From Tetrahymena elliotti 4EA (taxonomy: Eukaryota > Ciliophora > Oligohymenophorea > Hymenostomatida > Tetrahymenidae): a stretch of 64,000 bases of DNA. The notes under the pieces are model-generated. The model saw nothing but the letters and a program-made list of their open reading frames with translations. It was not told the DNA's origin and searched no databases. The translations under genes were made by a program, and so were the position numbers. The stretch is from the NCBI GenBank assembly GCA_000231825.2, contig JH720322.1, forward strand, positions 248,001 to 312,000, given 5' to 3'. Positions 12,436-24,613 of the stretch are shown piece after piece. Within the stretch, counting starts at the first letter, position 1. Each line of letters begins with the position of its first letter.

Positions 12436-13726
12436 TCAATTTTTTTACTTTGCATTAAGACCTGATCTCTTTTTTACAAATTGATCATACAACTTTTATC
12501 CTCTTTTACTAATATCGTTTTCTTAAACTTCAAGTTTGATGGTTTTAAGATTGATATTTTTTTAGAAAGCATATCCTAAATCTTTTAGTCCTCCTCCAAG
12601 TATAATATTATAACTAAAAAAAGTAAGTTTTAATTCAAGTTAAAATAAATTTTACTTTAAATTTAATGAGATATTTTCTAATGTTGAGTTTTGCAATAAA
12701 AAAGTGTTCAATATTTGTACATCTTATTGGTTCATCAAGTTTCCTCTATTTTTATCGCAAGATTTTGTTTAAGCATTTTAAAAAGATGTAAAGTTACCCT
12801 AAATTAATATCTAAAGTTTTTATTTTTTTATTTTTAGCTAAGCCATTTGATAATGCTTGTAATCTTCTAGAGTTAATTCCTGTTCCACTTTATCAAAAAT
12901 AAATAAACTTAAATAATTTTAATTTTATTTAAATACAATAAGTTTAAGGATAATTCTTCAATGTGTTCGTTTTTAGCAATACCTGCTCCTAAGGCTTTTA
13001 TCTTGGCTTAAGTTTATAGTTATTGATCGTTACTATGTCATAAATTACTTTAATGAGTGAATTTGTGAAAAAATATTTACCAAAAATCATATTCATCAAG
13101 CTCTAATTTTCTTGATGTAAACTACTACAATAATTTTTAATTACTAAGATCTATATTTGCTTTACCGCTTTTATCTAAGATTTCTTAAAAGTAAGAATCT
13201 GTTTCTACTTAAGATAAAATCTACTTAGCAATATTCTATTAAAATTGATTTAATAATTATTTTTTACAAAAAAAAACTAGTTTACTGCTTGCTGCAAATG
13301 CTTTTCTATTAATTTTTCATATTTTCTGTTCATTTTTCTTCTTATTTCTAATTCTTCTATCAAGCATATCTCATTATCATTCTCTATTATTTCGAAGCTA
13401 TCCTATATTTTCTTTAAAACAAGACCTTTATTTTCTCTATTTTTCTTCAAAAACTCATTCAAATCATTAGATTTTTTCATGCAAGATTTAAGCTGAGAAA
13501 TCTTTGATGAGAATTCAAATTTTTAAGCATCTTAGTCAAGTCTGTTTTTTACTTCAACCAAAACTTCTAAATATTCTTATTAATTCGATAATTTCACTAA
13601 CTTTTCACTGATAACATTTAAGAGCTCTTCATATGAGATCTTCTTATAGTCCTATTCTTACTAGACTTAATTTTCTACTTCTCTAAGTTAAATTTATCTC
13701 GGAGCTCTAAAATCAACACAGATCAT
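12436..13726 (-). CDS. Leucine-rich-repeat protein (ribonuclease-inhibitor type LRR)
   Basis: It starts MICVDFRAPRQI at 13726 and ends KKRSGLNAKQKN at TGA 12436. The N-terminal about 120 residues are charged and likely coiled coil (SYEELLNVISEKL; EIRRKMNRKYEKLIEKHLQQ). LRR units follow: IKALGAGIAKNEHIEELSLN (about 12960-13010), NSTLENISLNLN (about 12670), and ILGGGLKDLGYAFQKNINLK (about 12545-12610). Several introns, at least three of them phase 2, separate the LRR units; the last (about 12616-12657) joins LNL to NYNIILGG in frame. Such LRRs usually bind protein partners; no partner is evident. It belongs to the same style of LRR gene as the one at 24.6-27.1 kb. Confidence 0.72.
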
Positions 13727-14134
13727 CGTGTAGTTTATATTAAAAATACTTTTTACTAAATAGTGCTACTTTAATGAATATAAAAATAAACTAAATTTAT
13801 TAAATAAAATAAATATCCAAAAACAAATGAATCGATCAGACTAACCTTAAATATTCAAAATTTTATGTAGAATTTTTAAGAAATATATTTTATTATAATA
13901 AATATTTTAATTCATATCAATTCAAAGATTTTTTGTTATTTTTAGAAATTAAAAAATTTAGCTTTTCCAAATGAATATTACTAGGTAAATTTATTAGTCT
14001 AAAATTAGTAGAGAAATATAAAAAACAATAATGAATTAAAATATATCTTTTAACTCTTAAAAGGTTTTAAAAATACACTCACTCTAAAATCATAAAGTTG
14101 GATTACAAAAAATTAATTTATTTTAAATTTTGTA
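13727..14134. other. Intergenic spacer between two minus-strand genes
   Basis: AT-rich spacer holding the promoter of the LRR gene and the 3' flank of SMC4. No other structure seen. Confidence 0.55.
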
Positions 14135-17100
14135 TCAATTATTCTTATGTTCTTTTTCATCATTTTCGTTTTAATTAGTATCAGTCTTATCATCATTCAA
14201 GTGTTGAATTTTTTGATAAATTAATTCAGGAATGATGGCAATAGTTTTAGTGGTATCATAAGTTTTGTAAACACCAACTAACTTGTTAGCTAACTCAAAC
14301 ATATTGTTTCTCAAGGATATAATAATAAATTATGCATTCTTGGTTCTTTCTTGGATGTAGTTACCAACGATAGATACATTCTTAAAATCTAAGGCAGCAT
14401 CAATTTCATCCATGAAATACAAAGGAGTAGGCTTGTAATAATGCAAAGCAAAAACTAAAGAAAGAGAACTTAAAGTCTTTTCACCACCTTTTGAATTAAT
14501 TTAAATAAAAATTATTTTTCATTAAATCCTTTTAAATCTTACCTGATAACTTAGAGATTTATTTCCAAGATTTTTTAGGGGGTCTAACAGTGAAATTAAC
14601 ACCATCTGAGAAAGGATCAAGAGAATCGATTAATTCAAGTTCAGCATCACCACCATTAGTTAAAGTCTTTTATAAAATTAAATAAATAATTGCTTATTAA
14701 TTAAAATAAATTTACTTAATATGTTTCTTTCAATTTGGCTGAAATGAGGTTAAATCCACTCATAAATTTCTCAAATCTTTCCTTTTTAAGACGATCAATA
14801 TCTACTTTAAGTTCTGTGATTCTGTTTTTGACTCTTTCGAATTCTTCCTTTTTGGACTTAAATTCAATATACTTGTTTTTAAATTCAGTGATTGTGGTAA
14901 TATTAGCATCATTAGTCATGCTCTTTAATTTTTCTTCAGCCTTAGCCTTTTCAATTTTTAAGGATTCTCTATGATTTTCAAGTTGTTCAATTAAATTGGC
15001 TTCGATATCATCATAAACATCAATGCTACTAATCTTCTTAGTATTTTTGCTTGATCTTATCTTTTTATTTTGTTATTCTTTATTTTCTGGGATATCTTCA
15101 TCTTCTTTCTCTTAAGAAGCCTTTTCTTCATCCATCATAGATTGCATAATGGATTCTTCAAGGATAGAAATGTTATCTAAATCTAAATTGATAAGTTAAT
15201 TTATGTTAGTTAAATATTTAAGTAGATTTACTATTAGGATCATCAGATTTTTTATCGTCACTTTCATTAATTTAATAACCTGCAATTTCATCAATAAACT
15301 ACAAGAAATCATAAGACTTAGTAATTTCCTTATAAGTATTTCTATTGTTAGCAATAACATTTTCACTTCTACTCTAGTCTTCTTTGGCTTTACTATTTAT
15401 TTAAAGATAAAAATCAATAAAATATCTTTATTTTAATAACTTACTTAATCTTGGATTCAAAGTCTTCTTTTTCTTTTTTTAATTTTTCTAACGAATCCTT
15501 CATTTCCTTAATAATTTTTTCAATACCAGCTCTTTATTGATCTCTATGCTTTTATTACTCTTGTAATTATGCTAATTACTTTTCTGCTTATTATTATTCT
15601 TAGAATACCTTAACAGCATCTTCTTCAAGTTTTTACTATGACTCTTTTAATGGCTCAATGCTTGCTTTTATTTTCTTAATTTTTTCTTATGCCTCATACT
15701 TTTCTTTTTCATTATTCTTTAAAGTCTTTTCTAAATCTTTTAATTTAGCAGCTTTTTTGTTCACTTCGCTTTACAATTATTATGCTTGCTTTATTTAAAT
15801 TAAAAATATTTTAATTCTCTATTGAAAACAATTAAAATTTTTAAATAATTACTTCTGTAATACTCTTGGAGATTTCTTGTTGCTTTCTAAGTTCCTAACC
15901 ACCAGATTTGTTAATTTTTTCATCCATTTCAGTAATTTTTTTACTTAGTTCCAAAATTTATTAATCGTATTCTTAATATTCATTCTCAAATCTTTAGAGT
16001 TCTAACTTGATAGCCTAGCTTTCTTTTGCATTCTATTCTGACTCATCCATTTATTTTTGAAGAGCTTTTAATCTATTTTGACATCTAATAACATTTTCTT
16101 CTTATAATTGTTAGTCAAATTTCTTAGCCTCGAGTTATTTAACCAAATACATTTTTTCTTGAATAAAAGTCTAGAGTTACTTATTTGTACCCTAAATAGA
16201 ATCTCTAATCTACTCGAGATCTTATTAATTTCTTTGATATTCCTATTAATATCTTTCAAGTTCTTCTGGAGAAATTTCAACTTTCAATTAAGAAGCCATA
16301 CCACCTCTTCTGGCAGCACCACCACCAGACATAACACCAGAGTCATCAATCAACTCTCCTTTTTTAGTGACAACCTAAATAGTATAGAATAAATAAATAT
16401 ATTAAATATCTTTTAAAGAAAATTACTCTATGTCTTTGTTGGCCATAAGCAATTTCAGTAGCAAGATCGATGTTATCACAGACTAATGTATTTCTCAAAG
16501 CAAAGTAAAAAGCAACTCTATACTTGTTATCCTTGAATTGGATTAAATCAAAAAGTCTCTAAGATCCTCTAGGACATGAGAATTATCTTTCCATATTCTA
16601 TCTGTTGTGTTCAATTTTATCCAAAGCAATAAATTAAGCTTTACCAATTTTTTCTTTTCTCAAAAAGTTGACAGCATTTTGAGCATCATCATATCTGTTT
16701 TTAAAAGAATATTTTTAAATTTATATTACTATGTTTACAACAAATTAATTACCTTTCTACAATAATATTGTCTAATTGACCACATGCAGTAGTTATTGCA
16801 ACATCATATTCTTCATTGATAGCAGCTAAATCTCCTAATCTACCATAAATACCTCTAAGCTTTCCTTATTGTTATGCTATCATAAGCTCATTAAGAACCT
16901 GATTAATTATTAAAAAAATATTTTAATTAAACTATTAAGATGGTTATAGTAAAATATACCTTATTTCTAGATTGAGAATCTTGATTAGACTATCTAGTTT
17001 AGTCAATTTTTTATTTACATTCTGAAATAGCTTTAATGATTTTTTCTTCAATAATCTTGCATTCCTTATTGTTGGCTTCCTCTTTTTCGTATCCAGCTTC

Positions 17101-19127
17101 AATAGCCTATATAGCCTATGCAATTTGATTAATCAAAGTATTTGAATCTTCTATTAATCTCTTTGAGTTTTCTAATTCCCTATAGTTCTTTTCATATTCA
17201 TTCTTGATGGCTGTTGCATCTTGAGAAATGAGTGTATATCTGTTTTAAAGTGTATCTCTCTTAGATTAAACTTCAAGCTTTTTCTCTTTAATTGGCTATA
17301 ATTTTTTTTCAATATCTTTTTTATCCTTCACTAGCTTTTAATTTTCACTGTTAACTTTGCTTTTTAAGTCTCTAAGCTTTTCGTCTTCTTATTCTTTTTC
17401 AATCAACAACTTTTTGAGTCTTTCTTACTTTTCTGGTAATTCAGATTAGTATTCTTTTTGGTCACGAACAGCCTTTTTGTATTCTTCTTAAAGATCTTCC
17501 AGTTATTTCTATTCATAAAATAAAATAAATTGAAATTAAGATTTATTTTTATTCCATTTTTTAATTGTAAATTAATAGATTTTTTATAAATAATGACTAA
17601 AAAATATATGAAGAAGGCAATTAATTATTACCTCAGCTTTAGTTTGGTTTTCAGTTTCAAGAACTAACTTTTATCTGATTTGTTCATCACGTTCATTCAA
17701 TTTTTTTAATTAACCTGTATATTTTTGTACTTCATATTCTTTTTTCTCAATTTCGGCTTTGCTTTACTTATACTCTTTAATGACTTATTCGTTTTCCTTT
17801 AGTTGTTATTTGAATTTTTCTCTCATATTTATATTTTATTATTCATTTTATTTGATCTTATTCTCATACTTTTCAATATCTTTTTTACTTCTATGGAGAT
17901 CAATTTATCCAATAATATTTGTCATCGAATAACTAAGCTTTTCGTTACGAATATACTCAATGGCTAAATTTTTAGATTCCTAAAGTTTCTCTAAATCAGC
18001 TTCATGAATTCTCATCCTTTCACCCTTTTCTCTTCTTTCGTTCTATTTAAAAAATTATGTAAACTCTTTCTTTCTTTATTGTAATAAAATACCTAAAGGA
18101 CTTCGTATTCTTCATCTTTCTTTTCTATGTCTTCCTTGAATTAATTAGAACCAATAATATCTTCTAAATACTCAAGCAAACCAGGTTTTTCAGGATCTCC
18201 TGAACGAGGCTTCATAAGTGAAATTTACTCTACTTCACCTTAAAGAATTAAGAAACGGTTATTAGTAAGATCGATACCCTTTTATTTAAGAGTATCAGTA
18301 ACTTCTACATGAGATACTTCTTTGTCATTAATTTCATACTTTGAAACACTTGACTTGTTAACAGTTCTTCTGACTGTAAATTCAGTTCCAGGAATAACTT
18401 CATAATCTTCTCCTTCCTTTTTTATAAAATTAATATATAGAATCCACTAACTACTGCTAAAATTAAAAGTACTTTATCTTTAATTTCATGGAAAGTAACT
18501 TCAACAGATGCCTTTTTAACGTTCTAGTGCTTTGATGAATTATGAATGAGTTGTTCAAGCTTTTTGAGACGCATCCAAGAGGCTTTCTTACCAAAAACAA
18601 AAAGAAGAGACTCGATCAAGTTTGATTTACCACTACCATTAGGTCCTACAACAGAAGTAAATCTTTTATGGAAAGGACCAATAACTTATCTACCCTAATA
18701 ACTCTTAAAATTTTCAAGTACAATTTGCTTTACAATGAGTCTTTATTCACTCTTACCAGCTTTTTTATTAAAAATAATTAAGATCAGATTGAGCCTGAAG
18801 GACTAATTATCAAAATTTTAATCTAAAATGATGTAAACTAAATTCTTATAATTGGGATTAATCAATAAAGAATTTTAAAGTTTCATTAATATGCTTGAAG
18901 TTTTACCTAAATTTTATCTAAGAACTGAATTCTTAAGAAGACTTTAAGTATGCTTAACTACTGATTTAACAGTTGGAATTTCTTCTTCCATTTATGCTTA
19001 TGATTTTGCAGCAGATTCTTAATCTATAATATTAAAATAAATATCATATTAAAGCAAAACTCAAAGAATAGTTATTATTGTTGATAATAAAATTGATTTT
19101 ATAAAAGCAACACAATAATTTACTCAT
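14135..19127 (-). CDS. SMC4: Condensin subunit SMC4
   Basis: This is an ABC-type ATPase of condensin, compacting chromosomes together with SMC2 in the nucleus. The N-terminal head has LENFKSYQGRQVIGPFHKRF and the Walker A motif GPNGSGKS (about 18640). Two long coiled coils flank a hinge that includes DDSGVMSGGG (about 16330-16350). The C-terminal head has the signature LSGGEKT, rebuilt by splicing the intron near 14499-14543, and the Walker B region YFMDEIDAALDFKNVSIV (about 14390-14440). GPFHKRF, the hinge and the C-terminal head identify SMC4 rather than SMC1-3. It ends EKEHKNN-TGA at 14135. The ATG at 18991 (MEEEIPTV) would work as start. I prefer a 4-nt first exon (19127-19124, ATGA) spliced to the AG near 19020, because the sequence between (NQESAAKSQAQ) looks coding and joins in frame; this choice is uncertain. 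Several introns, all minus. Confidence 0.93.
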
Positions 19128-20792
19128 TAGTACTGTATTCTTCTAGATTATTTGTATATCACTTATTATAACTTTTAATCAAATAAAATTTTCTCTATGT
19201 AATAAGAATAGAATTGATTTTAAATATGGCAAAATAATAAATTTTTTGATCTAAATTATTAATAGATATTCTTCTTAATCTGAAAAATTAAAAAATCTGC
19301 TTCTTATTAATCTTATTAAAGATTTGAATATTTATTTTTTGCCGAAATTTTAATATACATTAATAGAGTATATTAATTATTTGTTTGATGCTTTCTGTAT
19401 TTAATTTCATTAGAACCCGCCAAATTAGTTAGAATTTATAATTTAAAATGTCTTTCCATTTTTCAATCAACCATAAATATTATCTTTTAATATATTATAA
19501 AAATTAAATTCGACTTTATATATTTTTCTTAATATATTTCATTTTACAGAAATGTTTTATTTTCTATTTCCCTTTTCAATCAAAATTCATTCTCTTCAAA
19601 ACTTTTTTCAATATAAAAATCAAAAGATCTTTTAAGTTTTATAAAATTAATTTAAATTTTAATAAATAAAATAATTAAGAGAATTTGATACTTTAACATT
19701 TTTCTAATCCAGTTAAAAAAATTTTTCATAAAAATCTTAAATTATTATTAATTTCACTTCATAATATTTGTTTTAAAAAATCAAATTAATTTTAATAAAA
19801 ATTACTTTAAACATATAATAAAATCTATCTATAACATGAGCCTTTTTAAACACAGTCATTTATTTTGCTTTATGATATTATAGGCCCAGCTTCCATTATT
19901 TCAAATAATTTTCTTTACCTAGCTTTTCAAAAAATAAGGGTTAAATTTAACAACCATTTAAATTATAAAATAAAATAATTAAATAAAATACTTTCAAATC
20001 CTCAATAAATTTTACACTAAATACTTTAAATTATCATTAATTACTACTATATTTACTCTATAAATTTTTGATTTTTTTAGAATATAACTTTTTTCTAAAT
20101 TTGAGGTTTAATTTAAATTTCTGGGCATAATTAAGAAGAGTATTAGTGTAAAAAAATATTTATTTTTAAAAAATTAAAATAGATAACCATAAAAAATTTA
20201 GAAGAAAAATTCATGAAATATTTTTTTTATTCTTTATTGAGAAAATGAAAACAACTTTCTTCTTTTTTCCTTCTAATGTAATATAGAGAAATTTCTTTTG
20301 ATAAGGTTAAAGAATTTTGTGATTTGATTATATGAAAGAGAATTTTCAAAGACAAGATTAAAAATAATTAATATTAAACTCTACTTTAGATTTTTTTGTA
20401 ATTATTTCTTTATTTTTTTGATGGAGATTTTAAAAATTATTCAAATATGTTAACCCTGCAACCTTAATTCACATATTGAAATTAATGAAAGATACAGCTA
20501 AAATATTTAATATTAATTGATGAATGCTTTACTTATTTATTAATTTGCAATCATATGTAGAAGATTCATCTAAACTTAACTTAGTGATCAATCCTTTTTT
20601 TATTTTTTTACTACAAATGTTCATAAATTTTTCTGTAAGAATGACAAAAGAAATAGAAAAATGAGAAAGAGAAAAAATAACTTTTTTGAAATCTTAAACT
20701 TATTGAGAATTACAGATAAAATAACTTATAGATTTAAAAAAAGCCAGAGGAATATGTAAATTATTAAAGTATTTTTAAAAATATATTTTCAA
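19128..20792. other. Long AT-rich intergenic region
   Basis: It lies between the SMC4 start and the SAR1 stop. It should hold the SMC4 promoter and the SAR1 3' UTR. No open frame with protein-like composition, no RNA gene and no repeat of note was seen. Confidence 0.5.
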
Positions 20793-21371
20793 TCATTTAA
20801 GGAATTTAGAGAGCCATTGGAATCCTTCAGCATAACCCATCTTTTTAGAAACAGAGCACATATACAATTCAATAGGGCGACCATCGATTTCGTTAATCTT
20901 TTCGATACCGATTTATGATGCGTTGGCTAAACCGAAATTAACTCTAAGTTCATCTTCAGAAGCAGCTCCTTGGATGTCAATTTTGTTACCTAGGATGACG
21001 ATAGGAACTTTTTCTAATTCTTTAGTTTAAATGATTTTATTGAATTCAACTCTAGATTCTTCAAAACGAGCACGGTCTGAACTGTCAACTAAATATACAA
21101 TACCATCAATAGAGGCAAAGTAATTCTTCCAAGTTTTTCTGACTGCTTCATGACCACCTAAGTCAAAAGCTTTGAAACGGACATTTCCTAAAACTAATTC
21201 TTCAGTGTGGGAACCAAGAGTGGGATCGTGCTAAACGAGACGACCGTCTTTCAATCTTCTTAACAAAGTAGTTTTACCAGCATTATCTAAACCTAAGAAC
21301 AAGATCTTACCATTCTTTTTGTAAAGACCTAAATAGCCTAACATATTTTTGAAAAAGTCGAAAATGAACAT
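20793..21371 (-). CDS. SAR1: Small GTPase SAR1 (COPII coat assembly)
   Basis: This Arf-family GTPase recruits the COPII coat at endoplasmic reticulum exit sites. It is an uninterrupted frame of 192 codons plus TGA, the usual SAR1 length. The N-terminus [17 protein letters not shown] is the hydrophobic amphipathic segment typical of SAR1, which lacks the myristoylated Gly2 of Arf. Nucleotide-binding motifs are in order: G1 GLDNAGKT (about residues 26-33), switch [13 protein letters not shown]3 DLGGH with the SAR1-specific His in place of the Arf Gln, G4 NKID, and a C-terminal [20 protein letters not shown] block. The SAR1-type N-terminus and DLGGH distinguish it from Arf and Arl proteins. No intron is needed. 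The neighbour upstream is divergent. Confidence 0.95.
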
Positions 21372-22302
21372 TTCTTGAACTTGCTTTTTTAACTTTTTTT
21401 TGATAAAGATTTTTTACAAGATGTTTTTAATGTAAATTTATATTTTTTATATAATTTTTTATCAAATTTTTTAAACTATCTATGTGGTTACTTTATTTTC
21501 AAAATACCTTTATCATTTCTATTCATTTTTTTACATTAATTATCAAAGAAATTCATGAAAACAAACTTCATTCTTTTCCACCCTCTAAAACTATAATTTT
21601 CTTTCATGTTTGGTTAATCAAGGCTAATACATTGGCTTACCTGATCCACGTAATTATCCTAATAATATTTTAACTGATCTATTTATCAAAAATATATTCA
21701 AATTGAACATTTTATGATTCTCAATCATGTCTAATTTATTACACCTACAACGCTTATGATAATTCAATAAATAAAAGAATAATCAATAACCACATATGAT
21801 TTATTTAATGTTGATTTTTTAAAGAAAAGGTTCTGACTATATAATTTAACTCGGCAGCAGTATTTTTTTCTCAACTTAATAAAATAAATGTCTATTTCTA
21901 TGATTTAAATAATTGCGAAAACAAACAAAAGATTACGTTTTTTACTTGACAAATTGCGCATTAAATTAAAAGAGTCAAAAAATAAAAGAATTTCAATCTT
22001 TTATGACTCAACATTTTTATTAATTTTATTAAGATAAACCTAATATAAAATTTATAAATTAAAAGCAAATTAATTAAATTCATATTTGCTATTTGTAAAC
22101 TAAAAAACTTCCAAAAGGCATAAAATTGATTTTTATAAAAGAATTTAGAGATATCTGTCGATTTTGTCTTTTAGATTCGTATTCAAATAAAAGACCTCTT
22201 TTTTTAACAATTTGCATATTAGCATCTCACTTTTTACTTTTTTTTTATAAATATAAAATTGTCAAAAATAATTACAACAAATTAATCAAATTTTCTTTTA
22301 AA
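21372..22302. other. Divergent promoter region between SAR1 and a small secreted-protein gene
   Basis: About 930 bp of AT-rich sequence between divergent starts. Short frames in it (for example around 21482-21673) have composition typical of chance open frames and no recognisable motif. Confidence 0.5.
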
Positions 22303-22614
22303 ATGAACAAATAAATCATCGCTTTAACTTTCTTAGCTGTCGCCTTGTTTGCTACCACTTCAATTCTTCTTTCAGGATACTAAGGAGACTCTGATTTGGA
22401 ACTCGAAAATAGTTCCTGTGCTACTGTCGTTGCTAAGAGCGGAAACTTCTTCGTCACAAACAAATGCACCCACAACGTCAAATTTACTCTCTCTCAAGCA
22501 ACTGTTGATTTCGATAGAACTTTCACCACTGATTGCTTAACCCCTAAGTAAGGATAAGCTACTACTCTTGTTTCAGGCAAATCTTACTCAATTGTTTCTG
22601 AAGTTGAATGTTGA
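22303..22614 (+). CDS. Small secreted protein with four cysteines, 103 aa
   Basis: The uninterrupted frame starts MNKQIIALTFLAVALFATTS, a clear signal peptide (hydrophobic core about residues 5-18), and ends SIVSEVEC with Cys as the last residue before TGA. The mature part has cysteines at about residues 39, 55, 78 and 103, enough for two disulfides, and alternating beta-like hydrophobic positions (TVVAKSGNFFVTNKCTHNVKFTLSQATVDF). Codons are C-ending far more often than in neighbouring genes (GTC, ATC, GCC, AAC, TTC), a pattern seen in highly expressed ciliate genes such as RPL30 in this window. The function is not recognised; it could be a secreted or granule-content protein. TAA is used four times as Gln, so standard-code gene callers will miss it. 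Confidence 0.8.
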
Positions 22615-23300
22615 TCTGCTATCACCTAATATAACTATACTTAATAAAAACTTATTTGAAATCTGATATTTTATATGGTTATATATAAAAGGGAAAATAA
22701 TCAATTCAATATAACTGTCTAAATATTTTAAAAAATATAAATCATTTCAACACAAATAAATTATTTGAAAATAAAAAATGAAAATAAAGAATTTTCAGAA
22801 TAATTTTCTTTCTAAAAGTTCAACTTTTCCAAAAAGATTTTTATGGAATGCTTTAGAAAATTATAAATTTCATAAAATAAGCACATCAAGTTAATTTCTA
22901 CCTTCTAAGCTATAATTTATAAATCAAAATATTTAAATGTTCTAATTTATTTATTTATTTTTGCTTGTTAATTCAATGAAACATAAATTTTAAGAACATT
23001 TTCAATTCATGAAAATTGTTTCAAAAGAAAAATGAAAATCAAATAATTATTATTTTTGTTTCTAAAATAATACTTTTGAAAAAAGATTATCAACCAAATT
23101 TTTAAGAACTTTAAATTTGATAAAATAAGCATAATAATAAGATATCTGAGAATATAACTTATCATATTAGAATTAGTATAAATTTAAGATTAATTTTTTT
23201 ACAAAATGAAGAAAGTAGTAAATAAAAAATACTGATTTGAGAAATTATTATGATTTTGTTAGTAATTTAATTTAAAAGTTATTTAACACTTTAGCTTAAC
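22615..23300. other. AT-rich intergenic region between convergent genes
   Basis: 3' flanks of the secreted-protein gene and of the minus-strand gene ending at 23301. Nothing else seen. Confidence 0.5.
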
Positions 23301-24479
23301 TCAAATTTATTTATATTTGCAAGTTTTTTCAGGATATTTATCTTGCGGAGAGGGAGGTTTAAAATTATTTTTATCAGAAATATGATTGAAAAAATTTAGA
23401 CCAAATTGATTAGGAATGTTATCAGTAATCAAGAGATCAAGAATATTTCTTTAATTAAATTAATTAGATTTGTTTTATCTTATTTAGATAATATTTTGTA
23501 TTTATGTAGAATCTAAGCTGAATTCAGTTTAAACAAAAGAGGATATTTTCAATCCATCTACAACTTATTATATTTAAGTGGATTTTACTGTAAAATTCAA
23601 ATATATCCCATCTAGTGTGTATAATTTACCCTCAGAAACCCATTAATAAACATCGCTCATGAGTTAAAATTATTAATTAAATCTGATGTGATCTACTATT
23701 TATAAGTTAGTATATGGCATGTATTCTCTTCCTAAAAATAAGTTAATATGTATAGTTTTAGATAATATTTCTATCATTTCAGCTGGTCCACATCCTAAAA
23801 TTGCACAAAGAGAATCACTTATTCCATACTGTATATTTAATGGTATTCCCAGCTCATTTTACTCAAGTAAAGATATGCAAAAATAAGCATGACAATCCTC
23901 TTTATTACTTTGACAGCAAAACCTTTCAATATTTTGCTTATAAAAGAATTTTTATTCCATAATTAAATATTCAAGCCCTCTGTTTTATATTAGAGATTTA
24001 TATTATAATTCTATTGTAAAGATATGATACCAATAGTTTTATAATTCTTCAGCCAATATTTTATTATTTTAATTCTAACTTTACATAAGCATGTATATAA
24101 TCTACTAAAAATCACTGCAACCTTTTATTTTATTGTTGTGCGAAACTTAGATTATATTTTAATTCTTAAAGTATGCTATACTATTAACATACTTTTTATC
24201 TTGAAGAAGGAAAGCCTATCTTAGCAGCTAATCTATATCTTCTTCAATTTTTTGATGAAAATCTAATATTATGTCTCCAACTAAAATAAATTGGTTTTAT
24301 GCTTAGCTAAGATAATTCAATAAGTATGAAACAGGCGCTGCATAGCATTAATTTGGATAATTTTTGTCTTTCTTTTTTTGTACTAAATCATCATTATCTA
24401 TTTCCTCATTTATATTATTTTTTTCTTTTGATTTCACTTCATTATTGAAGATTTGTTAAAAGAGTATTTAATTTTCCAT
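23301..24479 (-). CDS. Protein of unknown function with a KTCKY C-terminal tail (paralogue A), 392 aa
   Basis: A single uninterrupted frame runs from ATG 24479 (MENQILFQQIFNNE) to TGA 23301. The N-terminal about 50 residues are Lys/Glu/Asn-rich. A mixed helical part follows, with Cys and aromatic residues (IERFCCQSNKEDCHAYFCISL, about 23930-23870). After it comes a region that could be a PAS-like fold: GIPLNIQYGISDSLCAILGCG with AEMIEILSKTI. The protein ends KPPSPQDKYPEKTCKYKQI. The last block matches the tail of the minus-strand gene at 30773-32197 (FPSKTCKYRLIKQ), so the two are probably distant paralogues. The opposite strand is also partly open, as often happens with a single stop codon, but it lacks a start and this conserved tail. 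The PAS idea is a guess from the shape of the sequence. Confidence 0.65.
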
Positions 24480-24613
24480 TTATTGTAAATTATTTAATAC
24501 AATACTTTTATGAAGATAATTTATTAACAATTATTACCACTAATTCAAATAAATAATCTTAAAAAGAAAAAGATATTCCATATAAAATAATTATTAAATA
24601 GAAATTAAGAAAA

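Noticed and set aside
14735..16392. Several plus-strand open frames opposite SMC4
   Set aside because: They are shadows of the SMC4 coding strand; their Leu/Ile/Phe/Ser-rich translations mirror the Lys/Glu-rich coiled coils.
23480..23890. Plus-strand open stretch opposite the 23301-24479 gene
   Set aside because: It has no start codon, and the minus strand gives one full ATG-to-TGA frame with a tail matching a second gene in the window.
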